From Colletes latitarsis (lineage: Eukaryota; Arthropoda; Insecta; Hymenoptera; Colletidae), in assembly GCF_051014445.1 (NCBI RefSeq), contig NW_027488370.1:10912001-10976000 (forward strand): DNA of 64,000 nt, written 5' to 3'. Below are positions 1-10,976 of this stretch, one piece after another. A program made the translations under genes and the position numbers. The notes under the pieces were generated by a model. It worked only from the letters and a program-made list of their open reading frames with translations. It searched no databases and was not told the DNA's origin. Position 1 is the first letter of the stretch. Each line of letters begins with the position of its first letter.

Positions 1-177
1 GTTAGGTCTGGGTTAGGTCTAGGATTTGCCCTCATCAGGCTCTTACTTTCGCATATTTCTCATACTTCATGGCTAGATCCTGGGCTGTTTCTGGTTTGGA
101 TCACACAGCAATGTGGTACCACACTGGAACAGTCGATTAAACCAGGTTTCGATCAATATTTTTGAGGATAACGCATG

Positions 178-199
178 TTAGGTCTAGGTTAGGCCTGGG
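178..199 (+). repeat. 11-bp direct subrepeat, TTAGG-rich, example
   Basis: The monomer opens with two imperfect 11-bp copies, ttaggtctagg at 178-188 and ttaggcctggg at 189-199. In other monomers the pair reads ttaggtctggg then ataggtctggg, or ttaggtctagg then ttaggtctggg. The pair is present in almost every unit read. It suggests a small internal duplication early in the monomer's history. TTAGG is also the telomere unit of many insects, but spacing and flanks differ, so homology to telomeric DNA is not claimed. Confidence 0.8.
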
Positions 200-287
200 A
201 TTTTCACTCATCAGACTCATACTTTCGCATTCTTCACATACTTGTTGAACGGATCCTGGGGTTTTTCTGGTTTGGATCACGTAGTAA

Positions 288-299
288 TGTGGTACCACA
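288..299. other. 12-bp perfect palindrome with KpnI site, example
   Basis: tgtggtaccaca is its own reverse complement and lies at about monomer positions 112-123. It is intact in most monomers of classes a, b, c and f. Recurrent variants break or shorten it: gtgggaccac, gtggtgccac, aagtggtaccac (10-bp core kept) and gaagtacaacac (lost, class e). One site per monomer predicts a KpnI ladder. Known: short dyad symmetries are enriched in many centromeric satellites that lack CENP-B boxes. Inferred: a structural or protein-binding role is possible but unproven. Confidence 0.9.
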
Positions 300-314
300 C
301 TGAAACAGTCGATT

Positions 315-325
315 AAACCTGGTTT
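315..325. other. Odd-centred dyad AAACCWGGTTT, example
   Basis: aaacctggttt is a palindrome except for its central base, so the two common alleles (centre T or centre A) are reverse complements of each other. It sits at about monomer positions 139-149, some 15 bp after the KpnI palindrome. Both alleles recur widely: aaaccaggtttcg in many 27-36 kb units, aaacctggtttcg in most others. Class a-type units with the gtcttgataaat ending replace the right arm with ggtcttg and so lose the dyad. Confidence 0.85.
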
Positions 326-3300
326 CGATCAATATTTTAGAGAACAATTTATGTTAGGTCTAGGTTAGGCCCGGGATTTGCCCTCATCAGGGTCATACTT
401 TCGCGATTTTCACATACTTGTTGAACAGATCCTGGGTTTTTTCTAGTTTGGATCACGTAGTAATGTGGTACCACACTGAAACAGTCCATTAAACCTGGCT
501 TCGATCAATATTTTTGGGGATAACGCATGTTCTGTCTAGGATAGGCCTGGGATTTGCCCTCATCAGACACATACTTTCGCATTCTTCACATACTTGTTGA
601 ACGGATTCCGGGTTTTTTCTGGTTTGGATCACATAGTAATGTGGTACCACACTGAAACAGTCGATTAAACCTGGTTTGTTCAATATTTTTGAGGATAACT
701 CATGTTAGGTCTAGGTTAGGCCCGGGATTTGCCCTCATCAGGGTCATATTTCCGCGTTCTTCACATACTTGTTGAACAGATCCTGGGTATTTTTCTGGTT
801 TGGATCACGTAGTAATGTGGTACCACACTGAAACAGTCCATTAAACCTGGTCTTGATAAATATTTTTGAGGGTAACGCATGTTAGGTCTAGGTTAGGCCT
901 GGGATTTTCACTCATCGGACTCATACTTTCGCAATCTTCACATACTTGTTGAACGGATCATGGGTTTTTTCTGGTTTGGATCACGTAGTAATGTGGGACC
1001 ACACTGAAACAATCAATTAAACCTGGTCTTGATAAATATTTTAGAGGATAACGCATGTTAGGTCTGGGATAGGTCTGGGATTTGCCCTCATCAGACACAT
1101 CCTCTCGCATTCTCCACATACTTGTTGAACAGATCCTGGGTTTTTTCAGGTTTGGATCACGTAGTAATGTGGTACCACACTGAAATATTCAATTAAACCT
1201 GGTCTTGATAAATATTTTAGAGGATGACGCATGTTAGGTCTGGGTTAGGTCTATGATTTGCCCTTATCAGGCTCACACTTTCGCATGTTACTCATACTTG
1301 ATGGCTAGATCCAGGGCTTTTTCTGGATTGGATCACGTAGTAATGTGGTACCACACTGAAACAGTCAATTAAACCTGGTTTCCATCAATCTTTTAGAGGA
1401 CAGCGCAAGTTAGGTCTGGGATAGGTCTGGGATTTGCCCTCATCAAGGTCATATTTTCGCGTTCTTCACATACTTGTTGAAAGGATCCTGGGTATTTTTC
1501 TGGTTTGGATCACGTAGTGATGTGGTACCACACTGATCCAGTCGACTAAACCTGGTTTCGATCAATATTTTAGAGGACAACGCTAGTTAGGTCCGGGATA
1601 GGTCTGGGATTTGCCCTGATCAGGCTCGTACTTTCGCATATTTCTCGTACTTGGTGGCCAGTTTCTGGCCTTTTTCTGGATTGGATCACGTAGTAATGTG
1701 GTACCACTCTGAAACAGTAAATTAAACCTAGTTTCGATCAATATTTTAGAGCAAAACGCAAGTTAGGTCTGGTATAGGTCTGAGATTTGCCCTCATCAGG
1801 GTCATATTTTCGCATTTTTCACATACTTGTTGAACACATCCCTGGCATTTTCTGGTTTGGATCACGTAGAAATGTGGTACCACACTGAAACATTCAATTA
1901 AACCTGGTACTGATAAATATTTTTGAGGGTAACGCATGTTAGGTCTAGGTTGGGCCTGGGATTTTCCCTCATCAGACACATACTTTCGCATTCTTCACAT
2001 ACTTGTTGAACGGACCCTGGGTTTTTTCTGGTTTGGATGACGTAGTAATGTGGTAGCACACTGAAACAGTCCATTAAACCTGGTTTCGATCATCATTTTA
2101 GAGAATAACTCATGTTAGGTCTAGGTTAGGTCTGGGATTTCCCCTCATCAGGTTCATATTTTCGCGTTCTTCACATACTTGTTAAACAGATCCTGGGTTT
2201 TTTCTGGTTTGCATCACGTAGTAATGTGGTACCACACTGAAACAGTCCATTAAACCTGGTTTCCATCAATATTTTAGAGGACAACGCAAGTTAGGTCTGG
2301 TATAGGTCTGGGATTTGCCCTCATCAGGGTCATATTTTCGCGTTCTTCACATACTTGTTGAACAGATCCTGGGTATTTTTCTGGTTTGGATCAGGTAGTA
2401 ATGTGGTACCACACTGAAACAGTCGATTAAACCTGGTTTCGATCTGTATTTTTGACGACAACTCATGTTAGGTCTAGGTTAGGCCCGGGATTTGCCCTCA
2501 TCAGGGTCATATTTCCGCGTTCTTCACATACTTGTTGAACAGATCCTGGGTATTCTTCAGGTTTGGATCACGTAGTAATGTGGTACCACACTGAAATAGT
2601 CGATTAAACCTGGTTTCGATCAATATTTTAGAGGGTAACGCAAGTTATGTCTGGGATAGGTCCGGGATTTGCCCTCGTCAGGCTCATACTTTCGCATTCT
2701 TCACACACTTGTTGTACAGATCCTGGGTTTTTTTCTGGATTGGATCACGTAGTAATGTGGTACCACACTGAAACAGTCCATTAAACCTGGTTTCCATCAG
2801 TATTTTAGAGGACAACGCAAGTTAGGTCTGGGATAGGTCTGGGATTTGCCCTGATCAGGCTCGTACTTTCGCATATTTCTCATACTTGGTGGCCAGATTC
2901 TGTGCTTTTTCTGGTTTGGATCCCGTAGTATTGTGGTACCACACTGAAACAGTCCATTAAACCAGGTTTCGATCAGTATTTTAGAGGACAACGCAAGTTA
3001 GGTCTGGGATAGGTCTGGGATTTGCCCTCATCAGGGCCATATTTTCGCGTTCTTCACAAACTTGTTGAACAGATCCTGGGTGTTTTTCTGGCTTGGATCA
3101 GGTAGTAATGTGGTACCACACTGAAACAGTCGATTAAACCTGATTTCGACCAATATTTTAGAGGATAACGCAAGTTATGTCTGGTATAGGTCCGGGATTT
3201 GCCCTCGTCAGGCTCATTCTTTCGCATTCTTCTCATACTTGTTGAACGGATCCTGGGTTTTTTCTGGTTTGGATCACGTAGTAATGTGGTAGCACACTGA

Positions 3301-4053
3301 AACAGTCCATTAAACCTGGTTTCGATCAATATTTTAGAGGACAACGCATGTTGTGTCTAGGTTAGGCCTGGGATTTGCCCTCATCAGACACATACTTTCG
3401 CATTTTCCACATACATGTTGAACAGATCCTGGGTTTTTCTGGATTGGATCACGTAGTAATGTGGAACCACACTGAAACATTCAATTAAACCTGGTCTTGA
3501 TAAATATTTTTGAGGGTAACGCATGTTAGGTCTAGGTTAGGCCTGGGATTTTCCCTCATCAGACACATACTTTCGCATTCTTCACATACTTGTTGTACGG
3601 ATCCTTGGTTTTTTCTGCTTTGGATCACGTAGTAATGTGGTAGCACACTGAAACAGTCCATTAAACCTGGTTTCGATCAATATTTTTGAGGGTAACGCAT
3701 GTTAGATCTAGGTTAGGCCTGGGATTTGCCCTCATCAGACTCATACTTTCGCAAACTTCACATACTCGTTGAACAGATACTGGGTTATTTTCTGGTTTGG
3801 ATCACGTAGTAATGTGGGACCACACTGAAACAATCAATTAAACCTGGTCTTGATAAATATTTTAGAGGACAACGCATGTTAGGTCTGGGATAGGTCTGGG
3901 ATTTGCCCTCGTCAGGCTCATACTTTCGCATACTTCTCATACTTCATGGCTAGATCCTGGGCTATTTCTGGATTGGATCACCTAGTAATGTGGTACCACA
4001 CTGAAACAGTCAATTAAACCTGGTTTCGCCCGATATTTTAGAAGATAGCGCAT

Positions 4054-4230
4054 GTTAGGTCTAGGTTAGGGCTGGGATTTGCCCTCATCATGGTCATACT
4101 TTCGCAGTTTTAACATGCATGTTGACCTGATCGAGGGTTTTTTCTGCTTTGAATCACGTAGTAAAGTGGTACCACAACTAAAACAGTCAATTAAACCTTG
4201 TCATGATAAATATTTTAGAGGATAACGCAT
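4054..4230 (+). repeat. Class d monomer (divergent variable block), example
   Basis: 177 bp. The variable block reads gcagttttaacatgcatg followed by ttgacctgatcgaggg, replacing the cttgttgaacagatcc of other classes. The KpnI region reads aagtggtaccacaactaa, so only the 10-bp core is left. Class d is the most divergent class. It is scarce before 19 kb and much commoner after 40 kb, where most copies carry taacatacatgttgacctga and gaacgagtgttc instead. Confidence 0.88.
4112..4123. other. Second 12-bp palindrome, specific to class d
   Basis: aacatgcatgtt is a perfect 12-bp palindrome with an NsiI-type atgcat core. It occurs in class d monomers near 4.1, 12.6, 19.8, 20.7, 24.7, 25.6, 39.3, 40.2, 44.8, 45.9 and 54.9 kb. 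In the right-hand derivative d monomers the centre is aacatacatgtt, which breaks the symmetry by one base. It lies at about monomer positions 58-70, far from the KpnI palindrome. Confidence 0.85.
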
Positions 4231-4406
4231 GTTAGGTCTGGGTTAGGTCTAGGATTTGCCCTCGTCAGGCTCATACTTTCGCATACTTCTCATACTTCAT
4301 GGCTAGATCCTGGGCTATTTCTGGATTGGATCACGTAGTAATGTGGTACCACACTGAAACAGTCAATTAAACCTGGTTTCCATCAATATCTTAGAGGACA
4401 ACGCAA
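4231..4406 (+). repeat. Class a monomer (catggctag type), example
   Basis: 176 bp. Marked by gcatacttctcatacttc or gcatatttctcatacttc, then atggctagatcctgggct and atttctggattggatcac instead of the T-run and tggtttggatcac. The KpnI palindrome is present. A right-half form, common after 41 kb, reads gggctgtttctggattgtat and ends in ggtaccacgctgaaac. Confidence 0.88.
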
Positions 4407-4582
4407 GTTAGGTCTGGGATAGGTCTGGGATTTGCCCTCATCAGGCTCATAGTTTCGCGTTTTTCACATACTTGTTGAACAGATCCTGGGTTTTTTCTGG
4501 TTTGGATCACGTAGTAGTGTGGTACCACACTGAAACAGTCCATTAAACCTGGTTTGGATCAATATTTTAGAGGATAACGCAT
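4407..4582 (+). repeat. Class b monomer (gcgtttttcac type), example
   Basis: 176 bp. Starts gttaggtctgggataggtct, keeps ccctcatcaggctcat, and has gcgtttttcacatacttg with aacagatcc (no BamHI site). Usually follows a class a monomer, giving a-b pairs that recur through 4-41 kb. Confidence 0.88.
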
Positions 4583-5110
4583 GTTAGGTCTAGGTTAGGT
4601 CTGGGATTTTCACTCATCAGACTCATACTTTCGCATTCTTCACATACTTGTTGAACGGATCCTGGGTTTTTTCTGGTTTGGTTCACGTAGTAATGTGGTA
4701 CCACACTGAAACATTCAATTAAACCTGGTCTTGATAAATATTTTAGAGGATAACGCATGTTAGGTTTGGGTTAGGTCTAGGATTTGCCCTTATGAGGCTC
4801 ATACTTTCGCATATTTCTCATACTTCATGGCTAGATCCTGGGCTATTTCTGGATTGGATCACGTAGTAATGTGGTACCACACTGAAACAGTCAATTAAAC
4901 CTGGTTTCCATCAATATCTTAGAGGACAACGCAAGTTAGGTCTGGGATAGGTCTGGGATTTGCCCTCATCAGGCTCATACTTTCGCGTTTTTCACATACT
5001 TGTTGAACAGATCCTGGGTTTTTTCTGGTTTGGATCACGTAGTAGTGTGGTACCACACTGAAACAGTCAATTAAACCTGGTTTCGATCAATATTTTAGAG
5101 AATAACGCAT

Positions 5111-5286
5111 GTTAGGTCTAGGTTAGGTCTGGGATTTGCTCTCATCAGGCTCATTCTTTCGCATACTTCTCATACTTGATGGGTAGATCCTGGGCTTTTT
5201 CTGGATTGCATCACGTAGTAATGAAGTACAACACTGAAACAGTCAATTAAACCTGGTTTCCATTAATATTTTAGAGGACAACGCAT
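5111..5286 (+). repeat. Class e monomer (KpnI palindrome lost), example
   Basis: 176 bp. Marked by gatttgctctcatcaggc, tcattctttcgcat, tacttgatggctagatcc (here gggtag) and gggctttttctggattgcat. The palindrome region reads atgaagtacaacactg, so both the KpnI site and the dyad are gone while neighbouring bases are normal. The class keeps this change in every copy read, so it was fixed before the class spread. Confidence 0.88.
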
Positions 5287-8200
5287 GTTAGGACTGGGAT
5301 AGGTCTGAGATTTGCCCTCATCAGGCTCATACTTTCGCGTTTTTCACATACTTGTTGAACAGATCCTGGGTTTTTTCTGGTTTGGATCACATAGTAATGT
5401 GGTACCACACTGAAACAGTCGATTAAACCAGGTTTCGATGAATATTTTTGAGGATAACGCATATTAGGTCAAGGTTAGGCCTGGGATTTTCACTCATCAG
5501 ACTCATATTTTCGCATTCTTCACATACTTGTTGATCGGATCCTGGGTTTTTTCTGGTTTGGATCACGTAGTAATGTGGTACCACACTGATACAGTCAATT
5601 AAACCTGGTTTCGATCAATATTTTAGAGAATAACGCATGTTAGGTCTAGGTTAGGTCTGGGATTTGCCCTCATCAGGCTCATACTTTCGCACACTTCACA
5701 TACTTGTTGAACAGATCCTGGGATATTTTCTGGTTTGGATCACATAGTAATGTGGTACCACACTGAAACAGTCGCTTAAACCAGGTTTCGATGAATATTT
5801 TTGAGGATAACGCATGTTAGGTCTAGGTTAGGCCTGGGATTTTCACTCATCAGACTCATATTTTCGCATTCTTCACATACTTGTTGAACGGATCCTGGGT
5901 TTTTTCTGGTTTGGATCACGTAGTAATGTGGTACCACACTGAAACAGTCAATTAAACCTGGTTTCGATCAATATTTTAGAGAATAACGCATGTTAAGTCT
6001 AGGTTAGGTCTGGGATTTGCCCTCATTAGGCTCATACTTTCGCACACTTCACATACTCGTTGAACAGATCCTGGGTTATTTGCTGGTTTGGATCACATAG
6101 TAATGTGGTACCACACTGAAACAGTCGATTAAACCAGGTTTCGATGAATATTTTTGAGGATAACGCATGTTAGGTCTAGGTTAGGCCTGGGATTATCACC
6201 CATCAGACTCATACTTTCGCATTCTTCACATACTTGTTGATCGGATCCTGGGTTTTTTCTGGTTTGGATCACGTAGCAATGTGGGACCACACTGAAACAG
6301 TCAATTAAACCTGGTTTCGATCAATATTTTAGAGAATAATTCATGTTAGGTCTAGGTTAGGTCTGGGATTTGCTCTCATCAGGCTCATTCTTTCGCATAT
6401 TTCTCATACTTGATGGCTAGATCCTGGGCTTTTTCTGGATTGCATCATGTAGTAATAAAGTACAACACTGAAACAGTCAATTAAACCTGGTTTCCATTAA
6501 TATTTTAGAGGACAACGCATGTTAGGACTGGGATGGGTCTGGGATTTGCCCTCATCAGGCTCATACTTTCGCGTTTTTCACATACTTGTTGAACAGATCC
6601 TGGGTTTTTTCTGGTTTGGATCACGTAGTAGTGTGGTACCACACTGAAACAGTCCATTATACCTGGTTTGGATCAATATTTTAGAGGATAACGCATGTTA
6701 GGTCTAGGTTAGGTCTGGGATTTTCACTCATGAGACTCATACTTTCGCATTCTTCACATACTTGTCTAACGGATCCTGGGTTTTTACTGGTTTGCGTCAC
6801 GTAGTAATGTGGTACCACACTGAAACAGTCAATTAAACCTGGTTTCGATCAATATTTTAGAGAATAACGCATGTTAGGTCTAGGTTAGGTCTGGGATTTG
6901 CCCTCATCAGGCTCATACTTTCGCGTTTTTCACATACTTGTGGAACAGATCCTGGGTTTTTACTGATTTGGATCACGTAGTAATGTGGTACCACACTGAA
7001 ACATTCAATTAAACCTGGTCTTGATAAATATTTTGGAGGATAACGCTTGTTAGGTCTAGGTTAGCCCTGGGATTTTCACTCATCAGACTCATACTTTCGC
7101 ATTCTTCACATACTTGTTGAACTGATCCTGGGCTTTTTCTGGATTGCATCACGTAGTAATGAAGTACAACACTGATACAGTCAATTAAACCTGGTCTTGA
7201 TAAATATTTTAGAGGATAACGCGAGTTAGGTCTGGGATAGGGCTGGGATTTGCCCTCATCAGGCTCATACCTTCGCGTTTTTCACATACTTGTTGAACAG
7301 ATCCTGGGTTTTTTATGGTTTGTATCACGTAGTAATGTGGTGCCACACTGAAACAGTCCATTAAACCTGGTTTGGATCAATATTTTAGAGGATAACGCAT
7401 GTTAGGTCTGGGATAGGTCTGGGATTTGCCCTCATCAGACTCATACTTTCGCACACTTCACATACTCGTTGAACAGATCCTGGGTTATTTTCTGGTTTGG
7501 ATCACATAGTAATGTGGTACCACACTGAAACAGTCGATTAAACCTGGTTTGGATCAATATTTTAGAGGATAACGCATGTTAGGTCTAGGTTAGGCCTGGG
7601 ATTTTCACTCATCAGACTCATACCTTCGCATTCTTCACATACTTGTTGAACGGATCCTGGGTTTTTTCTGGTTTGGATCTCGTAGTAATGTGGGACCACA
7701 CTGAAACAGTCAATTAAACCTGGTTTCGATCAATATTTTAGAGAATAATTCATGTTAGGTCTAGGTTAGGTCTGCGATTTGCTCTCATCAGGCTCATTCC
7801 CTCGCATATTTCTCATACTTGATGGCTAGATCCTGGGCTTTTTCTGGATTGCATCACGTAGTAATAAAGTACAACACTGAAACAGTCAATTAAAACTGGT
7901 TTCCATCAATATCTTAGAGGACAACGCAAGTTAGGTCTGGGATAGGTCTGGGACTTGCCCTCATCAGGCTCATACTTTCGCGTTTTTCTCATACTTGTTG
8001 AACAGATCCTGGGTTTTTTCTGGTTTGGATCACGTAGTAGTGTGGTACCACACTGAAACAGTCGATTAAACCAGGTTTCGATCAATATTTTTGAGGATAA
8101 CGCATGTTAGGTCTAGGTTAGGCCTGGGATTTTCACTCATCAGGCTCATACTTTCGCATTCTTCACATACTTGTTGAACGGATCCTGGGTGTTTTCTGGT

Positions 8201-8478
8201 TTGGATCACGTAGTAATGTGGGACCACACTGAAACAGTCAATTAAACCTGGTTTCGATCAATATTTTAGAGAATAATTCATGTTAGGTCTAGGTTAGGTC
8301 TAGGATTGGCCCTCATCAGGCTCATACTATCGCATGTTTCTCATACTTCATGGCTAGATCCTGGGCTGTTTCTGGATTGTATCACGTAATAATGTGGTAC
8401 CACGCTGAAACAGTCAATTAAACCTGGTTTCGTTCAATATTTTAGGGGATAACGCAAGTTAGGTCTGGGATAGGTCTG

Positions 8479-10566
8479 GGATTTGCCCTCATCAGGCTCA
8501 TACTTTCGCGTTTTTCACATACATGTTGAACAGATCCTGGGTTTTTTCCGGTTTGGGTCACGTAGTAGTGTGGTACCACACTGAAACAGTCCATTAAACC
8601 TGGTTTGGATCAATATTTTAGAGGATAACGCATGTTAGGTCTAGGTTAGGTCTGGGATTTGCCCTCATGAGACTCATACTTTCGCACACTTCACATACTC
8701 GTTGAACAGATCCTGCGTTATTTTCTGGTTTGGATCACATATTAATGTGGTACCACACTGAATCAGTCGATTAAACCAGGTTTCGATCAATATTTTTGTG
8801 GATAACGCATGTTAGGTCTAGGATAGGCCGGGGTTATTCACTCATCATACTCATACTTTCGCATTCTTCACATACTTGTTGAACGGATCCTGGGCTTTTA
8901 CTGGTTTGGATCACGTAGTAATGTGGTACCACACTGAAACATTCAATTAAACCTGGTCTTGATAAATATTTTAGAGGATAACGCATGTTAGGTCTGGGTT
9001 AGGTCTAGGATTTGCCCACATCAGGCTCATACTTTCGCATATTTCTCATACTTCATGGCTGGATCCTGGGCTATTTTTGGATTGGATCACGTAGTAATGT
9101 GGTACCACACTGAAACAGTCAATTAAACCTGGTTTTGATCAATATTTTTGAGAATAATTCATGTTAGGTCTAGGTTAGGTCTGGGATTTTCACTCATCAG
9201 ACTCATACTTTCGCATTCATCACATACTTGTTTAACGGATCCTGGGTTTTTACTGGTTTGGGTCACGTACTAATGTGGTACCACACTGAAACAGTCGATT
9301 AAAACAGGATTCGATCAATATTTTTGAGGATAACGCATGTTAGGTCTAGGTTAGGCCTGGGATTTTCACTCATCAGACTCATATTTTCGCATTCTTCACA
9401 TACTTGTTGAACGGATCCTGGGTTTTTTCTGGTTTGGATCACGTAGTAATGTGGTACCACACCGAAACAGTCAATTAAACCTGGTTTCGGTCAATATTTT
9501 AGAGAATAACGCATGTTAGGTCTAGGTTAGGTCTAGGATTTGCCCTCATCAGGCTCATACTTTCGCGTTTTTCACATACATGTTGAACAGATCCTGGGTT
9601 TTTTCCGGTTTGGGTCACGTAGTAGTGTGGTACCACACTGAAACAGTCCATTAAACCTGGTTTGGATCAATATTTTAGAGGATAACGCATGTTAGGTCTA
9701 GGTTAGGTCTGGGATTTGCCCTCATGAGACTCATACTTTCGCACACTTCACATACTCGTTGAACAGATCCTGCGTTATTTTCTGGTTTGGATCACATATT
9801 AATGTGGTACCACACTGAATCAGTCGATTAAACCAGGTTTCGATCAATATTTTTGTGGATAACGCATGTTAGGTCTAGGATAGGCCGGGGTTATTCACTC
9901 ATCATACTCATACTTTCGCATTCTTCACATACTTGTTGAACGGATCCTGGGCTTTTACTGGTTTGGATCACGTAGTAATGTGGTACCACACTGAAACATT
10001 CAATTAAACCTGGTCTTGATAAATATTTTAGAGGATAACGCATGTTAGGTCTGGGTTAGGTCTAGGATTTGCCCACATCAGGCTCATACTTTCGCATATT
10101 TCTCATACTTCATGGCTGGATCCTGGGCTATTTTTGGATTGGATCACGTAGTAATGTGGTACCACACTGAAACAGTCAATTAAACCTGGTTTTGATCAAT
10201 ATTTTTGAGAATAATTCATGTTAGGTCTAGGTTAGGTCTGGGATTTTCACTCATCAGACTCATACTTTCGCATTCATCACATACTTGTTTAACGGATCCT
10301 GGGTTTTTACTGGTTTGGGTCACGTACTAATGTGGTACCACACTGAAACAGTCGATTAAAACAGGATTCGATCAATATTTTTGAGGATAACGCATGTTAG
10401 GTCTAGGTTAGGCCTGGGATTTTCACTCATCAGACTCATATTTTCGCATTCTTCACATACTTGTTGAACGGATCCTGGGTTTTTTCTGGTTTGGATCACG
10501 TCGTAATGTGGTACCACACTGAAACAGTCAATTAAACCTGGTTTCGGTCAATATTTTAGAGAATAA
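8479..10566 (+). repeat. Two-unit tandem of a 6-monomer HOR, 1,057 bp
   Basis: 8,479-9,535 is repeated from 9,536 at offset 1,057 (6 x 176 + 1). Shared rare markers include gggttttttccggtttgggt, cacatattaatg, gataggccggggttattc, catggctggatcc, gctatttttgg and cattcatcacatacttg. The unit ends differ by gtag versus gtcg and by accgaa versus actgaa before the match is lost. The same pair is carried into block A2 (about 16,936-19,023), and part of it into 21,410-23,153. Confidence 0.9.
8634..8810 (+). repeat. Class f monomer (gcacacttc type), example
   Basis: 177 bp. Variable block gcacacttcacatactcg with gaacagatcctg and ttattttctgg in place of the plain T-run, and cacatattaatg (elsewhere cacatagtaatg) before the palindrome. 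The cacata spelling replaces the usual cacgta CpG. Commonest between 5.6 and 37 kb; rare after 41 kb. Confidence 0.85.
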
Positions 10567-10615
10567 TTCATGTTAGGTCTCGGTTAGGTCTGGGATTTGC
10601 TCTCATCAGGCTCAT

Positions 10616-10976
10616 TCTTTCGCATATTTCTCATACTTGATGGCTAGATCCTGGGCTTTTTCTGGGGTGCATCACGTAGTAATGAAGTACAACACTGCAA
10701 CAGTCAATTAAAACTGGTTTCCATCAATATCTTAGAGGACAACGCAAGTTAGGTCAGGGATAGGTCTGGGATTTGCCCTCATCAGGCTCATACTTTCGCG
10801 TTTTTCACATACTTGTTGAACAGATCCTGGGTTTTTTCTGGTTTGGATCACGTAGTAGTGTGGTACCACACTGAAACAGTCCATTAAACCTGGTTTGGAT
10901 CAATATTTTAGAGGATAACGCATGTTAGGTCTAGGTTAGGTCTGGGATTTTCACTCATCAGACTCATACTTTCGCA
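10616..10976 (+). repeat. 361-bp linker between A copies
   Basis: About two monomers (an e-b-c series) separate A1 from A2. The first part, 10,616-10,821, has a near match at 22,948-23,153, including the rare ctgcaacag and gttaggtcagg spellings. So this linker was part of the sequence that donated the 21,410-23,153 segment. 10,661-10,670 has tctggggtgc where that copy has tctggattgc. Confidence 0.85.

Larger units (their letters stand above)
177..352 (+). repeat. Reference monomer, class c (BamHI plus KpnI type)
   Basis: A clean 176-bp unit chosen as a reference. Class c is marked by attttcactcatcagactc in the left part, gcattcttcacatacttg in the variable block and aacggatcc (a BamHI site) in the middle. 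It carries the KpnI palindrome at 288-299 and the AAACCWGGTTT dyad at 315-325. This is one of the commonest classes from end to end of the window. Other classes differ mainly in the left half and in the variable block, while the right third, from cagtcaattaaacc to ataacgca, is shared. Confidence 0.95.
1..2519 (+). repeat. Left tract: heterogeneous monomers, no close block copy
   Basis: About 14 monomers with many private changes, such as acacagcaatg near 108, gttctgtct at 529, and mixed gcgttcttcac and gcaatcttc variable blocks. I found no long near-identical partner for this stretch elsewhere in the window, unlike almost everything after 2,520. Its variant set, including gcgttcttcac and the T-run with an extra base (gggtatttttctgg), continues into the first part of block A1. 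This may be a less homogenised edge of the array, or a junction with a family lying outside the window. Confidence 0.75.
2520..10615 (+). repeat. Segmental duplication A, copy 1 (about 46 monomers)
   Basis: Matches 10,977-19,072 base for base at a constant offset of 8,457. The left limit is the mismatch at 2,519/10,976 (g versus a), about 54 bases into a monomer. The right limit is 10,615/19,072, just after ctcat. Outside one patch I saw only two substitutions: 3,653 a versus 12,110 g, and 7,989 t versus 16,446 a; the check was not exhaustive. The block holds mixed classes a, b, c, d, e and f in irregular order and ends with a two-unit 1,057-bp tandem. Confidence 0.93.

Noticed and set aside
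112..123. The GGTACC palindrome as a bacterial operator or terminator
   Set aside because: It recurs in most monomers of a 64-kb gene-free array, with no promoter or gene context. The T-run lies upstream of it, not directly after a hairpin.
145..160. RNA polymerase III B-box-like sequence (ggtttcgatcaa), suggesting a tRNA-derived repeat
   Set aside because: It has an extra T and lacks the CC end of GGTTCGANNCC. I found no correctly spaced A box or tRNA-like fold.
178..199. True telomeric repeat tract
   Set aside because: Only two imperfect 11-bp copies per 176-bp monomer. TTAGG is never in uninterrupted tandem.
315..340. Possible CENP-B box (TTCG....A..CGGG) in the ttcgatcaatatttt region
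   Set aside because: TTCG and the following A fit, but the required CGGG is TTTT. The rare aaacccggtttcg units (19.9, 24.8 and 39.4 kb) do not complete it on the other strand either.
3054..3344. The longest open frame (96 codons; also at 11,511-11,801)
   Set aside because: It spans parts of two monomers and exists only because two stop positions are mutated there. Its second copy is the A2 duplicate, so conservation is by recent duplication and not by selection on protein.
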